A DNA stretch of 64,000 nt from Fasciola hepatica (lineage: Eukaryota > Platyhelminthes > Trematoda > Plagiorchiida > Fasciolidae), in NCBI GenBank assembly GCA_948099385.1, contig CANUEZ040000116.1, positions 14,357,501 through 14,421,500 of the forward strand. Direction: 5' to 3'. Under the pieces are notes generated by a model, which saw only the letters and a program-made list of their open reading frames with translations, was not told where the DNA came from and made no database searches. Positions 23,580 to 36,255 of the stretch are shown one piece after another; within the stretch, counting starts at the first letter, position 1; the number at the start of each line of letters is the position of its first letter. The translations under genes were made by a program, and so were the position numbers.

Positions 23580-25186
23580 CTCGAGTCAAGTGTTTCTTTT
23601 TGTTTTTTCCTGCCATTTATTGCTTTTTGTTCGATGTTTTGTTTCCTTTTTGTTTTTGTTCTTCTTTTTTGTTCTTTCGGGTTTCGGTCTTGGTTTTGAA
23701 TACGGTCCTCGAAAAATGTTTCTTGGGTGTCCGTTTTGTTGAAGCATCATGAAAAGATGGTTTTCCTCTTGTGTTTTTGGTTCCTCTATCCTGCACTGTG
23801 TTTTAGGTATGTCAACAGGAGTTGCGTTGCAAGACCTCTTGTGGCCGTTTGAATGATTGCTGTGAAAACCCAATATTTGGTCTGTTCGTGTTTGTTTTCG
23901 ATAAACACATATTTTCCAGATGGCTGCTGCTATTTTGTCTCACTGATGCGTCCAGAAATGCTATTTAGTTGTCCTTTTTCACTACCATAGTGAACTAAGT
24001 ATCCTCAAAAATGTTCCAAGTCACCGTGTGTGCCTTTTCAATATCTGAACACTTAATAATGGCAAACGTGTCGTCCACATAAATGATCCAAAATGTCAGC
24101 TTAATCAATGGTAGTACTCTGGTTTCAAGGGCTCGCACCACAGTTTCTGCAAGAAATCCGGAGAAGGGTGATCCCATCGTTGTTCCAACCATTTGTTCGT
24201 GGGTTCCCCCATCATACTTGAAGCAGGTGTATAGGAATAGGCCCAGTAGTTCACGAATATTTGTGCTTTGAGCAGATAATCTGGATGGTTTTGTTGAAGA
24301 AGCTGCTTTAATATACTCTTGTCTAGGTTCAAGTCGACTGAAGTGAAGAGTGTTGCGGCGTCGAACGAAAGCATGTCTTCATCCTCTTCCTTCTTGATGT
24401 CTCTCAGTTTATCCAGGAACTGTTGGGCCCTAGTTACTGATTGGTTCCAGGCATTTCTATAACTCTTTAGGCAAAATGTATGTGGGGGCTCCGGAAGAGA
24501 GTCAACTGGCCTCAGTGGGACGTCCTCCTTGTTTGCCTTCGGCAGTCCGTAGAGATGGGCGACGTGTGAGGTTTAAATTTTCATTCGGTGACTTTTCTCT
24601 TTCCTCATCTTTTTCATATCTTGTAGCCTTCTGAGGTGGCTTTGGTTTTCTTCTCCAGTTTTATGTTTCGGTCCGTATCGGCGAGGTGGTAGGTGGTAGT
24701 GTCTTTCAACAGTTGTTTCGCCTTTTTGATGTGATCCGTTTTGTTCAGGAAGACCGTCAATATTCCTTTGTCAGCTGCCAGGCTGACGACGTTCGGCCTC
24801 CCCTCAGTGGTCTTGGTGCCTTTTGTTCCGCTTTCGAGAGAATGTTGAATGGTCATGTGCGACGGATGGCCGGAACTGGGACTTGTCTCAACTGGCTTTT
24901 CCTCTCTTCTGGCAAAGCGGATAACTTGGAAGCGCGTTCCAGTTCTGCTAGGTATTTCTTCGGGGCAGCTTTCCTCAGGTTGGTGTTCAATCCCCGTCTG
25001 AGAGCGTCTTATTCTTTGCCGGACAGTTTTCGAGATGGGCAATTTCTGGCCCAGGTCTCCCCTCAGTTTCTTCTTAGTCTTTAGTGATTTTGTCTGCCTT
25101 TCGGAATAAGGATGATTTTTTTCTTCTCTGACAATTATTCATTTGTCTTTCGATAGCACTTTCAGTTTATTTATTAGTTTATCCAT
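23580..25186 (-). mobile_element. Penelope-like element (PLE) reverse transcriptase, degenerate
   Basis: Minus-strand blocks follow the Penelope RT order: KLINKLKVLSKDK at the N-terminus (25186), LAADKGILTVFLNKTD and KDTTTYHLADTD (25042-24614), LYGLPKANKEDVPLRPV (about 24558-24508), MLSFDAATLFTSVDL (24374-24330), MGSPFSGFLAE (24190-24150), a catalytic YVDDTFAI (24085-24057), IAFLDASV (about 23960), and HSNHSNGHKRSC (23870-23835). The LYGLPK, SFDxxSLFTSV-like and MGSPxSGxLAE boxes are diagnostic of PLEs, not LINEs. At least three frame changes and two stops are present. The GIY-YIG endonuclease normally C-terminal to RT is not seen below 23580. The copy is inactive. Confidence 0.85.
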
Positions 25187-25399
25187 TGACTATGTGTTGC
25201 AATAAGTAATTTTCTTCTACTACGCCCCTGTGTTTATTCAGACGATTTGGGGCATCTGTAACTGGCATCCGCATCGTACATCTACCATTTTGTCTTGCTA
25301 TTACCCGTGACCGTGGATGATGAGCCCGTGCTTCCCTTTTGCTCCTCTTTCCAAAAGCCGTTGATCCTCAGCTAGGCCATACCCAAAATGAGTTTCTCT

Positions 25400-28040
25400 A
25401 TCTTATTCCCCTTTCCACTGATCCCCATTACCGGTCTACCAGCTCGGGCACTATACTGATCACCTCCCTGGCTGGTGCACCTGAAAAATAATGCTGTATG
25501 GCCATCTACCACTCGCTGTTCCCATGGGCTCCGTTGTCAAGGTTCCCACAACCTGACTAACTGGTCCCGGACCATATACCCTCATTTTGGCGCCTCAGCC
25601 CTCTGTACAAACATCAACGAACACTCACGCCACTCCCAAAAGTGCGGGGCGCGGTCTGATCTAAGGTCTTGGCCGACGCACTTCGGGCTCGCATGCCGCC
25701 TGCAACGATGTGCGAGCGCAATTGGGCTGGTGTATCACACCTCCTGCGTTCACCTCACGAACTGTTTCCTGGCTGGGTGTCCAGCGCAGGGTCAGCCCCA
25801 CCCACTATCACCGGTTGCGGATTGGACGTTTTTACCCTCCTAGCCCTACCGCGTTCGTCACTGTCGGTTGAGGATAGCACTGCCCTGCCATTCCTCTGCC
25901 GCCACGATCCGCTCATCTATCGTTCTTGTCAGCCCTCATATCACCTCCCTTCCGTGTCGCTCCATCCCTGTGTGGGCGTCTATCCATTCTGCTTTTGTTC
26001 CTGTCTTTTTTTACCGTGACGACTCTCACTGCATGGTGTCACTCCCGCCCTACCCATTTTACTCAGCTCAAGCCCGAAATATTTCCTTTTCGACCCATTC
26101 CCCCTGTCGGCTTCTATTCTGTATTCACTCGGCCCTTTTATACGGTTGTAGAGCTCATTAATTGCTTACCTCACTAGCTAAACTTTTGTCATATCCTTTT
26201 TGTCTATCTTATACAGCCCACCATTACGCGCCAAACAAATCAGTAACCAGACCAATCACCATGTAGGAACTCGCCGTTCCAACCCTTTCATTTTTTATGA
26301 CCAAATTTATTATCTTTTCACCACCACCATATCTTCCACGTCTGGATCCGCAATTCTTCCGTGGATCTCCCTCTTAAGTGGTGCCCTAATTGGCAACCTC
26401 TGGCCCAATCCATTCGTGTAATCCCTGCAAGCAAGCAGTTCTCCAGGTTCATTCCCCCAACTCGGAAGCACAACCATTTCTCGCGCAATTTTGCTCCACC
26501 ACAGGTTTTCCTGTCCGGGTACTTTTCTTCCTCTCGGTCTTCATCTTGCGTCATATGCCGTGGAAAGATCTGACTGATCATTGCTTACCTGATTTTCTTC
26601 GGTCGGAACTCTCGTCTGCTTCGTACATTGCTCGCCAAAGGCATCTTCTGAGTGCTTTTCGGTCTGCGCTGCTTTTCCGCGTTCCATCTGGTGTAAAGTC
26701 GTTGTAACGTCATCATTTTCACTGACAGCTTCAAACCATGTGATCTGCTAATACCTGATTTTTCTGATCCTCCACTTCTTTATTTCTCCCCCATTTCATT
26801 CGTCTTTAGGACTGCTGCATCTTGGTACCGCAGTTCTGTCCTCCAGGTTGCCGCTCTCATGGACATTTTGCACCTCTCCAACCAACCTGTACTTCCGTTC
26901 AATATACTTTCTCCAGCCATTTTCATAGCCATCTTCTTGCCGCATAATTCACGACCAATTAATAAAGCTGCACTTATTTTCCAAATTCTCCACGTCACAC
27001 TAGCACCAATCAGGTTGGTAGACTCACTCTCACCTGTTTTTGACCGTCCTATCCTTCCTATCCCCTTGTTTACAAACTTCTGCTCACAGCCACCACTTCC
27101 GAGCATCCAAAGTTGTTTCTCACCCACTCAATTGATCTTCCATGTTCACCTGTCAAAAACAAGTTTATCAGGGCCTATCCAAGTTAGTTCCGTGTCGTTT
27201 GGCCCAACCCAAAGTTTCTCTTCCAAGCACCGGTACTTCAGTGTTCTGTCCCTTCACTACTATTTGCTCCCGCTCTGATACATATATATATATACACAAA
27301 TGTACGTATATGCATTTATATATATGCATTAACACATTTTCTCTGCCTGCTCCAGTTCTTCGCCGGCCAGTTCTCTTGCCACCCTTCCGCCGCCCCTCAT
27401 GATATGCGTCCACTTTTTCTGTGTCTGTGCCTCATATTTGCAGTATCTCGATGCTTCCGCGCCATTGCTGCCATCCGACCAACTCTTTACGTCTTGCATT
27501 GGTCGATCCCTGTTTTCAAATTGACACCGACCATTTATTGCAATAAGGCATAACTCAAAGCTACCTAGTCCCTAGACATACAACTCAAAGTTTTGTTCTT
27601 CCTCTCCGTCACATGGTTTTCTTTTTTCTTCATCTTTTCTCGTAGCGAGAGTTTCTCGTGCCGATGTTCAGTCTCCCTCATGTAGGACTCCCAGGTACCG
27701 ATCTCCTCCACTTGGCTCAGCCAGCTGCTCCATCTGTTCTTTACTTTCAAATTTGCCGGGCGCATATCTGAATCCGTCGTTGGGTTCACATAAACTCCCA
27801 TCATTACTTCTTGGAGTGCACACATTTATCTCCATCTCATCCCCTATTTTTCTTTCTTCCTCTCCCATGTTTGTGCATTTCCAACTTTTCTTGTGGATTT
27901 CGTCTGTCAGCTCTGCCGCTTGCAAAACTTTTGATCATGCTTGGGGCATGCTCCCGGCGTCTCCTAAATAAACTATTATCATTAATTGGCGGTCTGTGTT
28001 CTATACTGTGCGGTAGGATGTTTCGTCTCAAACATTCATG
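25400..28040 (+). other. C-rich tract with Ser/Pro-rich frames; relative of 3.8-4.5 kb
   Basis: Many overlapping plus-strand frames rich in Ser, Pro and Leu run through this C/T-rich stretch. 25475-25850 is related at the protein level to the minus-strand segment 4500-4115 that precedes the endonuclease of element 1. It is therefore probably the 5' or ORF1 part of another copy, in opposite orientation. No endonuclease or RT follows it on the plus strand. No single long frame is credible as a host gene. Confidence 0.4.
27283..27335. repeat. AT-rich simple repeat
   Basis: ATATATATATATAC followed by TATATGCATTTATATATATG. It is a compound (TA)n tract resembling that at 20972-21085. Confidence 0.85.
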
Positions 28041-28049
28041 AAGGAAGAA

Positions 28050-29850
28050 CAGTGTTTCGAGGATGGAGGCGTATGAGCAAGCAAACATCTCCCATCGTCG
28101 GGTAGATCTGAGCCTATCACGACCAAGGACCTTTCCGATGAATTTGAGTATCGATATTGTTAGTTTGTTGAGTTTTCCCTAGATCATGGTGGAAACTCGG
28201 TCATAATTTAACAGTTGGCCACGGACATGCGCTTGATGGTGGGCATCATCTTAGGGCGTAATTTCGATCTGTATTTTTTGTCGGAGTTTCCAATTTTAGA
28301 GAAATGTCATTGAGGCACACGTAGTGTAATAGACAAAGCGTCGGTGGGGACCACTTCCGGGTTTATGTATGAAATCATAGGGTCCTAAGGGGACTTTTTC
28401 GGATACTGTGGCTATCGGAGCACCTGTTTTCTTTTATGTGTGGGCGATAGATGATCATTTGGCTTTGCTCCGGTCGTCAGTGGCTAGAGCAAACAGTGGG
28501 GTAGTTTGTATTCTTGATGTAAAAGGTATAGATGTTTAACATCTTGTGCAGCCGTGTGTTTAGAGGGTAAAGCTTGGGGCTGCCGCGTGGGAATCTCGTG
28601 CTCACACTTCATTTGGGCTAAAAAACAAAGTGGGCACATGGAAACTCAGGTAGGTCGCGAACAAATTATCAGTCAGTATCCGTGGGTTAGCCTTAGATAG
28701 AATCAGCTTACACATTATTCAGCGTTACCAGCTGCGGGTGATATTCGGCCCACTTATGAACAGGAAAGAGTTTGAACTTGGCGGACTTCACAAGGATAAA
28801 CTTCGGAAAGCGTGCATGGACAACGAAGTTTGGCATCAACGAGCTGGTCGGAGATGGAACAAGTGAACCAGAATTGTTTATACAGAGAGATGAGGTTGGT
28901 TTATGTGTAGATAGCTCATTCGGTACGCTTGCCATCCCGCACAGGGTCGGGCAGAACTTCTGAGGGCTTGGCCCATAAGCTGTTTCTTTCTCCGGGGCAT
29001 CCCTTAACCTGGTTCGGGTCGTGGGTGTAACGTAGAATTCATCCGTTATTGAAGAGGCATGGAGCATGAATCCGATGCCTTTGCAGCCAGAAGTGCTTCT
29101 GGTAATTTGTTTTTCAATTCGGAGGGGCGAGTAAGCATGCCTTCCCGTGGGGAACACTTCCCATTTCTCCTCCATCCGCCATTCTGTACGCGTGACCCAT
29201 GAGGTCCTCCAGTGCCAGGGTTGGCTTCTTTCCATCTCATAAGACAACCATATACTTGTTGCCTTTTCCCATCGGTGATGTCGCGGCTTTTAGCTATAGA
29301 AGAGAAGACAAGTGGGAAACAGACACACGGAAAGCCTTCAACACTAGGAGAATGCATATTTGAACGCGCTTTTCCGACAAGGCCCGAGTTTGACGAGTTT
29401 CATTTTATATGTGAGTTGGCTGTTGTTGGCACAAACTGTGGTGATACATCAAGACGACCCACGAATGGTTTGTAGTTCTGTAGACTAAGTATTAGATGTT
29501 ATATAGGCCAAACATAAAAGGATCCTAGGGTCATGCGATGGGGAGGGAAGTTTAGCGGTAGTTGCCTAATGATTCGATTTGAGGTGACCGTTGGACGGGG
29601 GCTGAGGAGTCTGGCAGGTGCTGCGTCTTGGGTCAAAGACAGAGGAGGAGACCAAAATAGAAGTAGCGCTGGGAATGTTAAAAGTTTATCCTCCATGCAA
29701 CTAGTGGTACTTCGTACATTCAAACATGATTTCAGATGCAATGGCCTCAGTCATGAAAGTACCCAGGTTTGCGCATTGTAACCTGGTAGGTTTGGACTAA
29801 GTTGGCAGCAACGATAGCGAATGATAAGGCACATCCTAGAGATTATCGAG
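28050..29850. other. No gene recognised; one 179-codon minus-strand frame
   Basis: The longest open frame is 28708-29247 on the minus strand. Its composition (Thr/Ser/Pro, several Trp and Cys) matches no family I know, and I see no splice-site pattern or transposon motif. It may be a chance frame or 3' sequence of the element at 29.9-31.2 kb. Treat it as unassigned. Confidence 0.3.
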
Positions 29851-29858
29851 GGTTCTGG

Positions 29859-31170
29859 TTAGTATCCAACACTTTCCTCGTAAGCTATACCGACAGTGAT
29901 ACATGGATTCAGAAGAGCGATCAGTTTTTTGGTGTCCAGCGCTACGCGTATTCTAGACATGAAGATGGTTTGGGAATCTATGGAATGGATATCAGCTAAG
30001 AGCTTGTTCCACATAGTTGCATATTTAAGGAGGAAGAAGTCTCGCCTTGAGGATGTTCGGGAAGTTGGGATCATTATCCGGTGTTCCGCATTGCGCAGCT
30101 GGTGTGTCGAGTTTATACTGAAGTGTACTTGGCTAGATGATAGGGCTTGTTTGTGGAGGAAACTAAGCAAAAGTGTAAGGTTGAGTTTTATTCTCCTAGG
30201 CAATGGAGGGTCAAGTGCAGGAGTGTAAACCATTGTCTGCAACTTATGTTCGTAGAGGGCCCAGATTGATTTTTGGTAAATCGATGCTGCAAATTTTCAG
30301 TGTCAATAATGTCACTTTTGTGCATATTTGAGAACCAAAGTGTGCAGCACTCTAGGGTTGGGCGAATTTAGGTTTTGTATATCTCTAACTTACTGTTCGT
30401 GGGCAGGAACTTTCTCTGGAACAAGCTAAGGGGCTTGTTTACCCGTGCAGCTTTGTGGGTAGTGTAGTCGGGGAAACTAAACGCGTAGAGGTATTGTAGT
30501 CCGAGGTCTCGTATTGTTGGAGAACGTTGGAGTGTGACACCGCCAATCTCAGCGTATCACGAGAAATATTGCACTCTAGCGTGAGATAGCTGGGATAATT
30601 GTTTTTGTTCGCTGAAAACTCATTTCATAGTGATCACACTAGGATAATAATAACTGTATGTCGACCATGATGTTATTTAGCGCTACAGGTGGGTTTCCTC
30701 GTTCGAATTCGTAGTCCACCTTCATATCATCGGCTAACAAGAAAATTTTGCCATAAGTGACGGCATTGCAAATGTCATTTATATACAGTAAAAACAACAG
30801 TGGTCCTAGAACATTTCCTCGGATAACGCCGCTGTTTATCTGATGGGGATCTGACATTTGGCCATTGATGCAGGTAAATTGGTGACGGTCTTGTAGGTAG
30901 GAGTAAGACCAACTGAGTAGAGGGTTTTCAATTCCATAACCCCTTATCTTGTTCATCAACTTCAGATGCGGGACTCTGTCGAAGGTTTTTGTCATGTCAG
31001 GATAGATGATGACAAGTGGTAGCATGATAAGTGTTACCAATATTACTGAATGAGGTGGGAAATTCACAAATTTCAGAGAGATTCGGACATCACAGCAACA
31101 ATGGAGTAGGGCCGAGGAGATTTTAAATGAATCAAAATGACCAAAGAATACACGGTGAATACGAACTGAT
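29859..31170 (-). pseudogene. Non-LTR RT fragment 3
   Basis: Within the minus-strand frame 31307-30639 the RT begins near 31010 with motif A (DMTKTFDRVPHLKL), then GYGIENPLLSWSYSYL, motif B (SGVIRGNVLGPLLFLLYIND) and a catalytic box LADDMKVDYEF with both aspartates kept. After a frame change, ATIGGVT-like sequence and RDLGLQYLYAFSFPD follow. Frame 30242-29859 holds the C-terminal part, with FFLLKYATMWNKLLADI matching the W-N-x-L-P box. Sequence upstream of motif A is unrelated or too decayed, so the copy is probably 5'-truncated at about 31.0-31.2 kb. Confidence 0.75.
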
Positions 31171-31985
31171 TTAGAGTCAACTGCGGTAATAGTAATGAAT
31201 CGGCCGGATGTAGGAGTGTTCGGACGGACATTGTCTAAGGAAGCAGGAAAAGCATTATTCACAAGAATGAGGCAAGAAAATGGTCGAAAATGCATATTTA
31301 TGTTCACTTAAAAAGGTAAATGGAGTTGAGACAAAGGAAGCAGGGAAGAATTTCATGAAAGTTCGCAGAGGAATACTAATTTTCATATATTTGCGCGTAT
31401 GAAAAGGAATAGTACCTCTCGAAAAGGTGAGACAACTTCCATGGGAAGTAGTGTGTGTCATCTGGCGTCGGCAGTTCGCACATGGTGGAAAATGGATGAA
31501 GTTCCAGGAAGGAATAGTCACCAATCGGAAAGTCATGTCCACGAGGAAAAAATAAGGCAAGACAAGGGTAAAACCCGTTTGCAATAGACCATGTTATGCC
31601 GGTAAATTGGCGAATATATCATTCTGTTGAGCTTCTTGTGGCTTTTCTGTGTCCGTGTTGGGCTTTTTGGGCAAGGGTTTGCTGCGGTTTTTGTTCGCTG
31701 TTTCATCATGGGAAGGAGGCGGGCATCGCCGAATCTGGACCGATCACTTTAATCAGGAGTCCTCGCACGGTGGCTTCGACATCAGGAGGGTCTTGTAGTG
31801 AGAATTCCTCAGTGAGCCTCAGAGGGGCATATGCAGCAATACCAGGACTTCTTGTGGGCAAACCCGATGGCTAGACCGTATTCGCGGTGGCCAGCCTTTG
31901 GTGCGGTTTTAGACGGGCAGAGAAGAAAATAAGCTGTCTGCACGATATATTACAGCTAGGCAACGTGATGGCCGGGTGGTTCTGA

Positions 31986-32019
<34 letters not shown>

Positions 32020-32070
32020 GTATGTTTCTCGACCATGGTCGAGATGCATGCGCAAGCGCATGATCAATTG
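31986..32070. repeat. AAT microsatellite joined to a palindrome-bearing repeat end
   Basis: Eleven AAT units (31986-32018) are followed by GGTATGTTTCTCGACCATGG, the perfect 16-base palindrome CTCGACCATGGTCGAG (32028-32043), then ATGCATGCGCAAGCGCATGA. The same order, inverted, is at 51266-51342. This looks like the 3' end of a retroposon with an (AAT/ATT)n tail. Confidence 0.8.
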
Positions 32071-32377
32071 ATAAAGGGAGGAACCCAGTCTGAGAGATGT
32101 TCCAGCTGAGGTTTGACGTGAGCAAAATAACAGATAAGAGTACGGAGGTTGGAAATGAGGCACGATGGTCTTAGTGAAATGAGGAGTCGCTGGTATTGTG
32201 GTTCGGTGTTCGTGAGGGCTAACTGGGTTTACACTACTCGGCAAAGCTATTGATTACCGATTCGGCCGTTCATCGGAAGTCTTATCATTAGGGGTTATTA
32301 AAGCCATGGAGGTGCATTTGGACTAGGGTCTGAGGGCTACTTGAGAAGGCAGCTGGGCAACACGAAAAACCTTGAAC

Positions 32378-32550
32378 GGCAAGTTTGCATACTAGGTCTA
32401 GGAGATATATGACAAATCCCACAGTGGTGTTTTACAGGTCACAAGGAAGCGGTTGGTACACACTAAGAACCCAAATGGCAAGTTTGTGTGGTAGATCCAG
32501 AGAATATATGACAAATCCTATCGTGGGGTATCTATAGGTCTAATGCTGCA
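32378..32550 (+). repeat. Imperfect 97-bp tandem duplication
   Basis: GGCAAGTTTG, a variable stretch, then ATATATGACAAATCC occurs at about 32378 and again 97 bases later at 32475. Units diverge at roughly one base in five. No coding frame is associated with it. It is a minor old local duplication. Confidence 0.6.
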
Positions 32551-32599
32551 GGTTGCTGTTAGGTAAGGCTGTAAACTGGAGAGTGGGCTGGATTATAGA

Positions 32600-34400
32600 A
32601 CAGGAGAAACGCAGCCCTCTTACGGAAAGGAGGAGAAACAGACCCGTGAGCGAAAAATACGGGCGCTTTTCTCTACGTTCTTACATGTATGTTTATATAT
32701 ACAATAATGTCTACATGGATATAGTTAGCGTTTTGATGAGATGTGTCCGTCGTCTGATGTATCGACCTGTTGTCCAGAGCCACCGTGGTTTTCTAGCTTA
32801 CGTCACCAAACATGCCAGGCGTGCATGTGAGGGTATGAGGTGATTGAAAATTAGAGCGGGGGTGGGTAAGTATATGTGGATAAACCAGTTCGCTATTACC
32901 CCCGAGTTAGCCTCGTGCGCAGGAACCAAAAGCATGTCAAGCGAATAAGGGCGGTGGGGGTTTTCCATTTCGCAGTTCAGGTGTGAGCTGATGGAAGATA
33001 CCCATGATTAGAGTTTGCCCATTTCCTTCACAGCCCGATATTAATGGTATATATAGATCAAATCGATCCCACTAGGTCTTTTTAGTTCTCCCCTTTTTTC
33101 CAACAGAGGAGTGGTTGAGCCCATATGAGAATTTTCCATAGCCCCTCCGCCCGACTGTAATTTTCCGCATATGTCATTCTTTTTGCAACTGCTGTGGGTG
33201 GTCTGTTTCCCCCACATCCGAAGGCAGCTATGGTGAAGGTGCCGTTGACACCGGGGGTTTCCCTTGCACAGGCTGAGAAAATACGTAGTGGAGCTAAGCA
33301 AACACATGGAGTAGGACAACCAATGTTGTAATGTACGCGCCTGCATATATGTTTCAGTCTCGTACAGCGCCAGACAGTGCCTAAAACTTCCAGAGGCCGT
33401 TCTGGTGTGGTTGAGTTGGGCTGCGCCAGCAGATATTATTGCACACACGGAGAGAGGATAGCAGTCTAAGTTAGGTGATGGACTTAGAAATCTTGGCGAA
33501 ACAGGCAAGTGTCCATGTCGGGAAATAAAAAAGAAGGAAATTGAGGCCAACAGGTAGCTATTGGAAGGTGGATGTATGGGATGAAAGATTTTCAACCGGG
33601 ATGATAAAGGAAAGCAAATTACGGCTGGGCAAGGAAGCTGAGAGGAGCGGAGGCCAGAATAAATAATAGAGGAGTCGAAGGATCAAGGAGTGAAGTAGTG
33701 GGCGGTGGGACTTAATGTCCTAGGATCCAGCACCACTGAACCACTTTGGTGCTAGGGGAAAACATCAATGGCTAAAAACCTTTATCTAGAGGAAATTTGT
33801 TTTACATGGCTGCCATAGTACTATATAGTGAGGGAGGCATTAATTGTTTAGACATAGTTGTGAAGACCAACTAGTGAATTGGATAAGGCAGGGTCGTATG
33901 GGGGTTAGGTGATAGTATATGAACGTGGGTGAGTAGCAAGAACCGGCAGGCATCTAGCTAGTTATAGTTGTAAACGACAAAAAATGTATCCTCCTGTAAT
34001 GAATGTTATGTGCGGTATACGTAAAAATGTGGTGGTAAATGTTAAGCCTAGCGTCTGTCGTTAGGCAGGAAATGGTAAATTTTGGATATGGTGCAATGAT
34101 CCTAGTAGTGGAACCCGTTTTCTAAGGCCAGCTCGGCGGATAGCAGAGAGCGGGAGGGGAGACGGAAGCTAGGGTTCTAAAGTTCGATGCCTTCTTCATA
34201 AGCTCAATCCTCAGATACGCTGACGCTATTCAAAGATAACATATGGCTAACGGTTAATTGTGATTCTAGGGACTGGCTAAACTGGGTTATTGAGGCACAT
34301 TTGTTAATAACCAGGGTAGCTTATTCCAAGGCTTTAAATATTTAATGAGAAGGAAGTTGGATCTGATGGCCAGCCTGGACTGTGGGATGGTCAGACGGAA
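32600..34400. other. No gene recognised; one 184-codon minus-strand frame
   Basis: The minus-strand frame 33595-33041 is the longest (184 codons, Ser/His/Cys-rich). It has no recognised motif and no splice-site support. The remainder is unassigned sequence between two minus-strand retroelements. Confidence 0.3.
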
Positions 34401-34433
34401 GTCTCTGTGGCGCTTAGGGTAAGTTTAGGGTAG

Positions 34434-35956
34434 CTAAAACTGTACAGATTTGGTAGAAGTGAAAGGAGAACGATGAATATGTCTATATAGAAAACACAAG
34501 TTAAGCCTGACATGTCTAAGCCACACGGGGTCACGTTTTAGTAGGGTGCACCGCTCTTTATAGCTCAGTGGAGAGGAATATCCTATTAGCTTCTTGGTGA
34601 AGGTGCGCTGGACTTTCTCCTGGCGTATTCTATCCGATTTAAACATTCCAGAGAAGATTATAGGGCAATATTCGAGGTGGGGTCTGGCATGGGATTGGTA
34701 TGTAAGTGGAATACTATGTTTCATTTTAAATGATCTGAGAAGTAGGCCCATTATCTGTCTGGCCCTGGCCGTCTGAAATGAGACATGCTTCGAGAATTGT
34801 AGATTGTTAGTGTATCAAAGTCCAAGATCCTTCACCAATGAGCTTGGATCGATGAATACTTGGTTCATTGACAGAGTTCCGAAGAGACTTGACATCTGTA
34901 GGTTGTGTAGAAGCTTTTAGATGTCGAGAAGTGCATCTGCCATGAACTGCACCATTGATCAAGTTTCTCAAGATCATTATCTATTTCAGACAGCGCTGTG
35001 CTCAAATTTTGATGGCGGAACTCATATACGATTTCAATGTCGTTGGCAAAGAGGAGAGGTGTGCCGTGTTGCACAATCGAAAAAATGTCGTCAATATAGA
35101 GTAAGAAAAATAGCGGACCAAGTACACCTCCTTGTATGATTCCACTAGTGACAGGCACCGGTTGCGATAGATGACCATTAGCATATACAACCTGGGTTCG
35201 GTCCGACAGGTAGGTAGCGATCCATGGTAAAAGCGGGTCGTGGATACCGTAGGCCCGGAGTTTTGTTAACAACCGGGAGTGAGTAACTCGGTCAAATGCC
35301 TTGGTCATACCGAGGTAGATGATAATCGTAGATTTGCCGTTGTCAGCTGCCGTGGTCAGTGGGTTGAAGAAATCAAACTGGCACGTGGTACAAGAACGCG
35401 ACTTTAGGAAGCTATGTTGACCGCTGTGAATAAGGTTATAGGAAAGGAGACAATCGAACATCCGCTGTTTAATCAAACGCTCCATAATTCTGACAGCTAA
35501 AGGGGTATGGTTAATAGGACGATAATTTGAAGGGTCATGCACTGGACCTTTTTTGTGGATAGGAATAATGGTTGAAGTTTTCCACTGAGAGGTAAAAATG
35601 CCATGTTTAAGGGATAAGTTATAGAGATTCATAAGGATAGCAGCGACATCAGTTCCACCAAGATGAATGAGTGCTGGGGGGATGCCATCATAGCCATGGA
35701 GGGAGGAGGGTCTAACACGCAGAAGTAGGTGGGCCAAACCGTTCAAACTGAATTCCATGTCAGGGAGAACTTGCTCGGTGATGAGGTGTACGGGTGGCGG
35801 AATTGAAGTGGCGTCAGTGGTCATGGATTCTGAAAAGAAGGTATCGAGCACCTCAGCGATTTCGGCTGCAGATTTAATTTGCGTGTTGTTTTCCAAAATT
35901 AAATAGGGTGTCCATGAAGACTCTCTCTGATTTCTGCTCTTTAGCAGTCGGGACAA
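34434..35956 (-). pseudogene. Reverse transcriptase of element 5, FAND active site
   Basis: A 363-codon uninterrupted frame covers the RT from VLDTFFSESMTTDAT through NYRPINHTPLAVRIMERLIK, QHSFLKSRSCTTCQFDFF, motif A (LGMTKAFDRVTHSR), and motif B (SGIIQGGVLGPLFFLLYIDD). The catalytic box reads FANDIEIVYEF (35052-35034), where FADD is required. The first aspartate of the pair is asparagine, so DNA synthesis would be abolished. After a stop and frame change, 34751-34434 supplies the C-terminal part (ARPHLEYCPIIFSGM, LKRDPVWLRHVRLNL). Upstream sequence 35957-36230 is linker in other frames. Confidence 0.85.
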
Positions 35957-36255
35957 TCGGTACGATCTGTCAAAGGAAATAAAGGCCGAAAGCTCCTGCT
36001 TTCTCAGCAGCTCATTAGTCCGAAGACTGTTAATTACAGCGAGGGGGAGTGGAGTTGCAATAGTATGGAGAGGTCTTTGGTTTTATTGTAGATCTTCCGC
36101 AGTTTTGCATGTTTACTTTGCAGCCTTGTTTGGTAAGAGCTGCGGGCTTCAGAGTGGCTGGTCCCGATGGTGGTGATTGCTGACAAGCTGTTACACAGCT
36201 TGCAGAAGAGTACTCCACTGGTGAGCTGAGGGTCGTGCTGTAGGAAGTGGTCGTC

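Noticed and set aside
23462..23752. Phe/Cys-rich plus-strand frame that looks like a membrane protein
   Set aside because: It is antisense to the Lys-rich linker of the Penelope-like element; T-rich sequence gives artificial hydrophobicity.
31986..32018. AAT run as a possible CRISPR-like or regulatory array
   Set aside because: It is a simple trinucleotide microsatellite forming the tail of a dispersed repeat.
33041..33595. 184-codon minus-strand frame as a protein-coding gene
   Set aside because: No domain, homologous copy or splice-site support in the window; listed only as unassigned.
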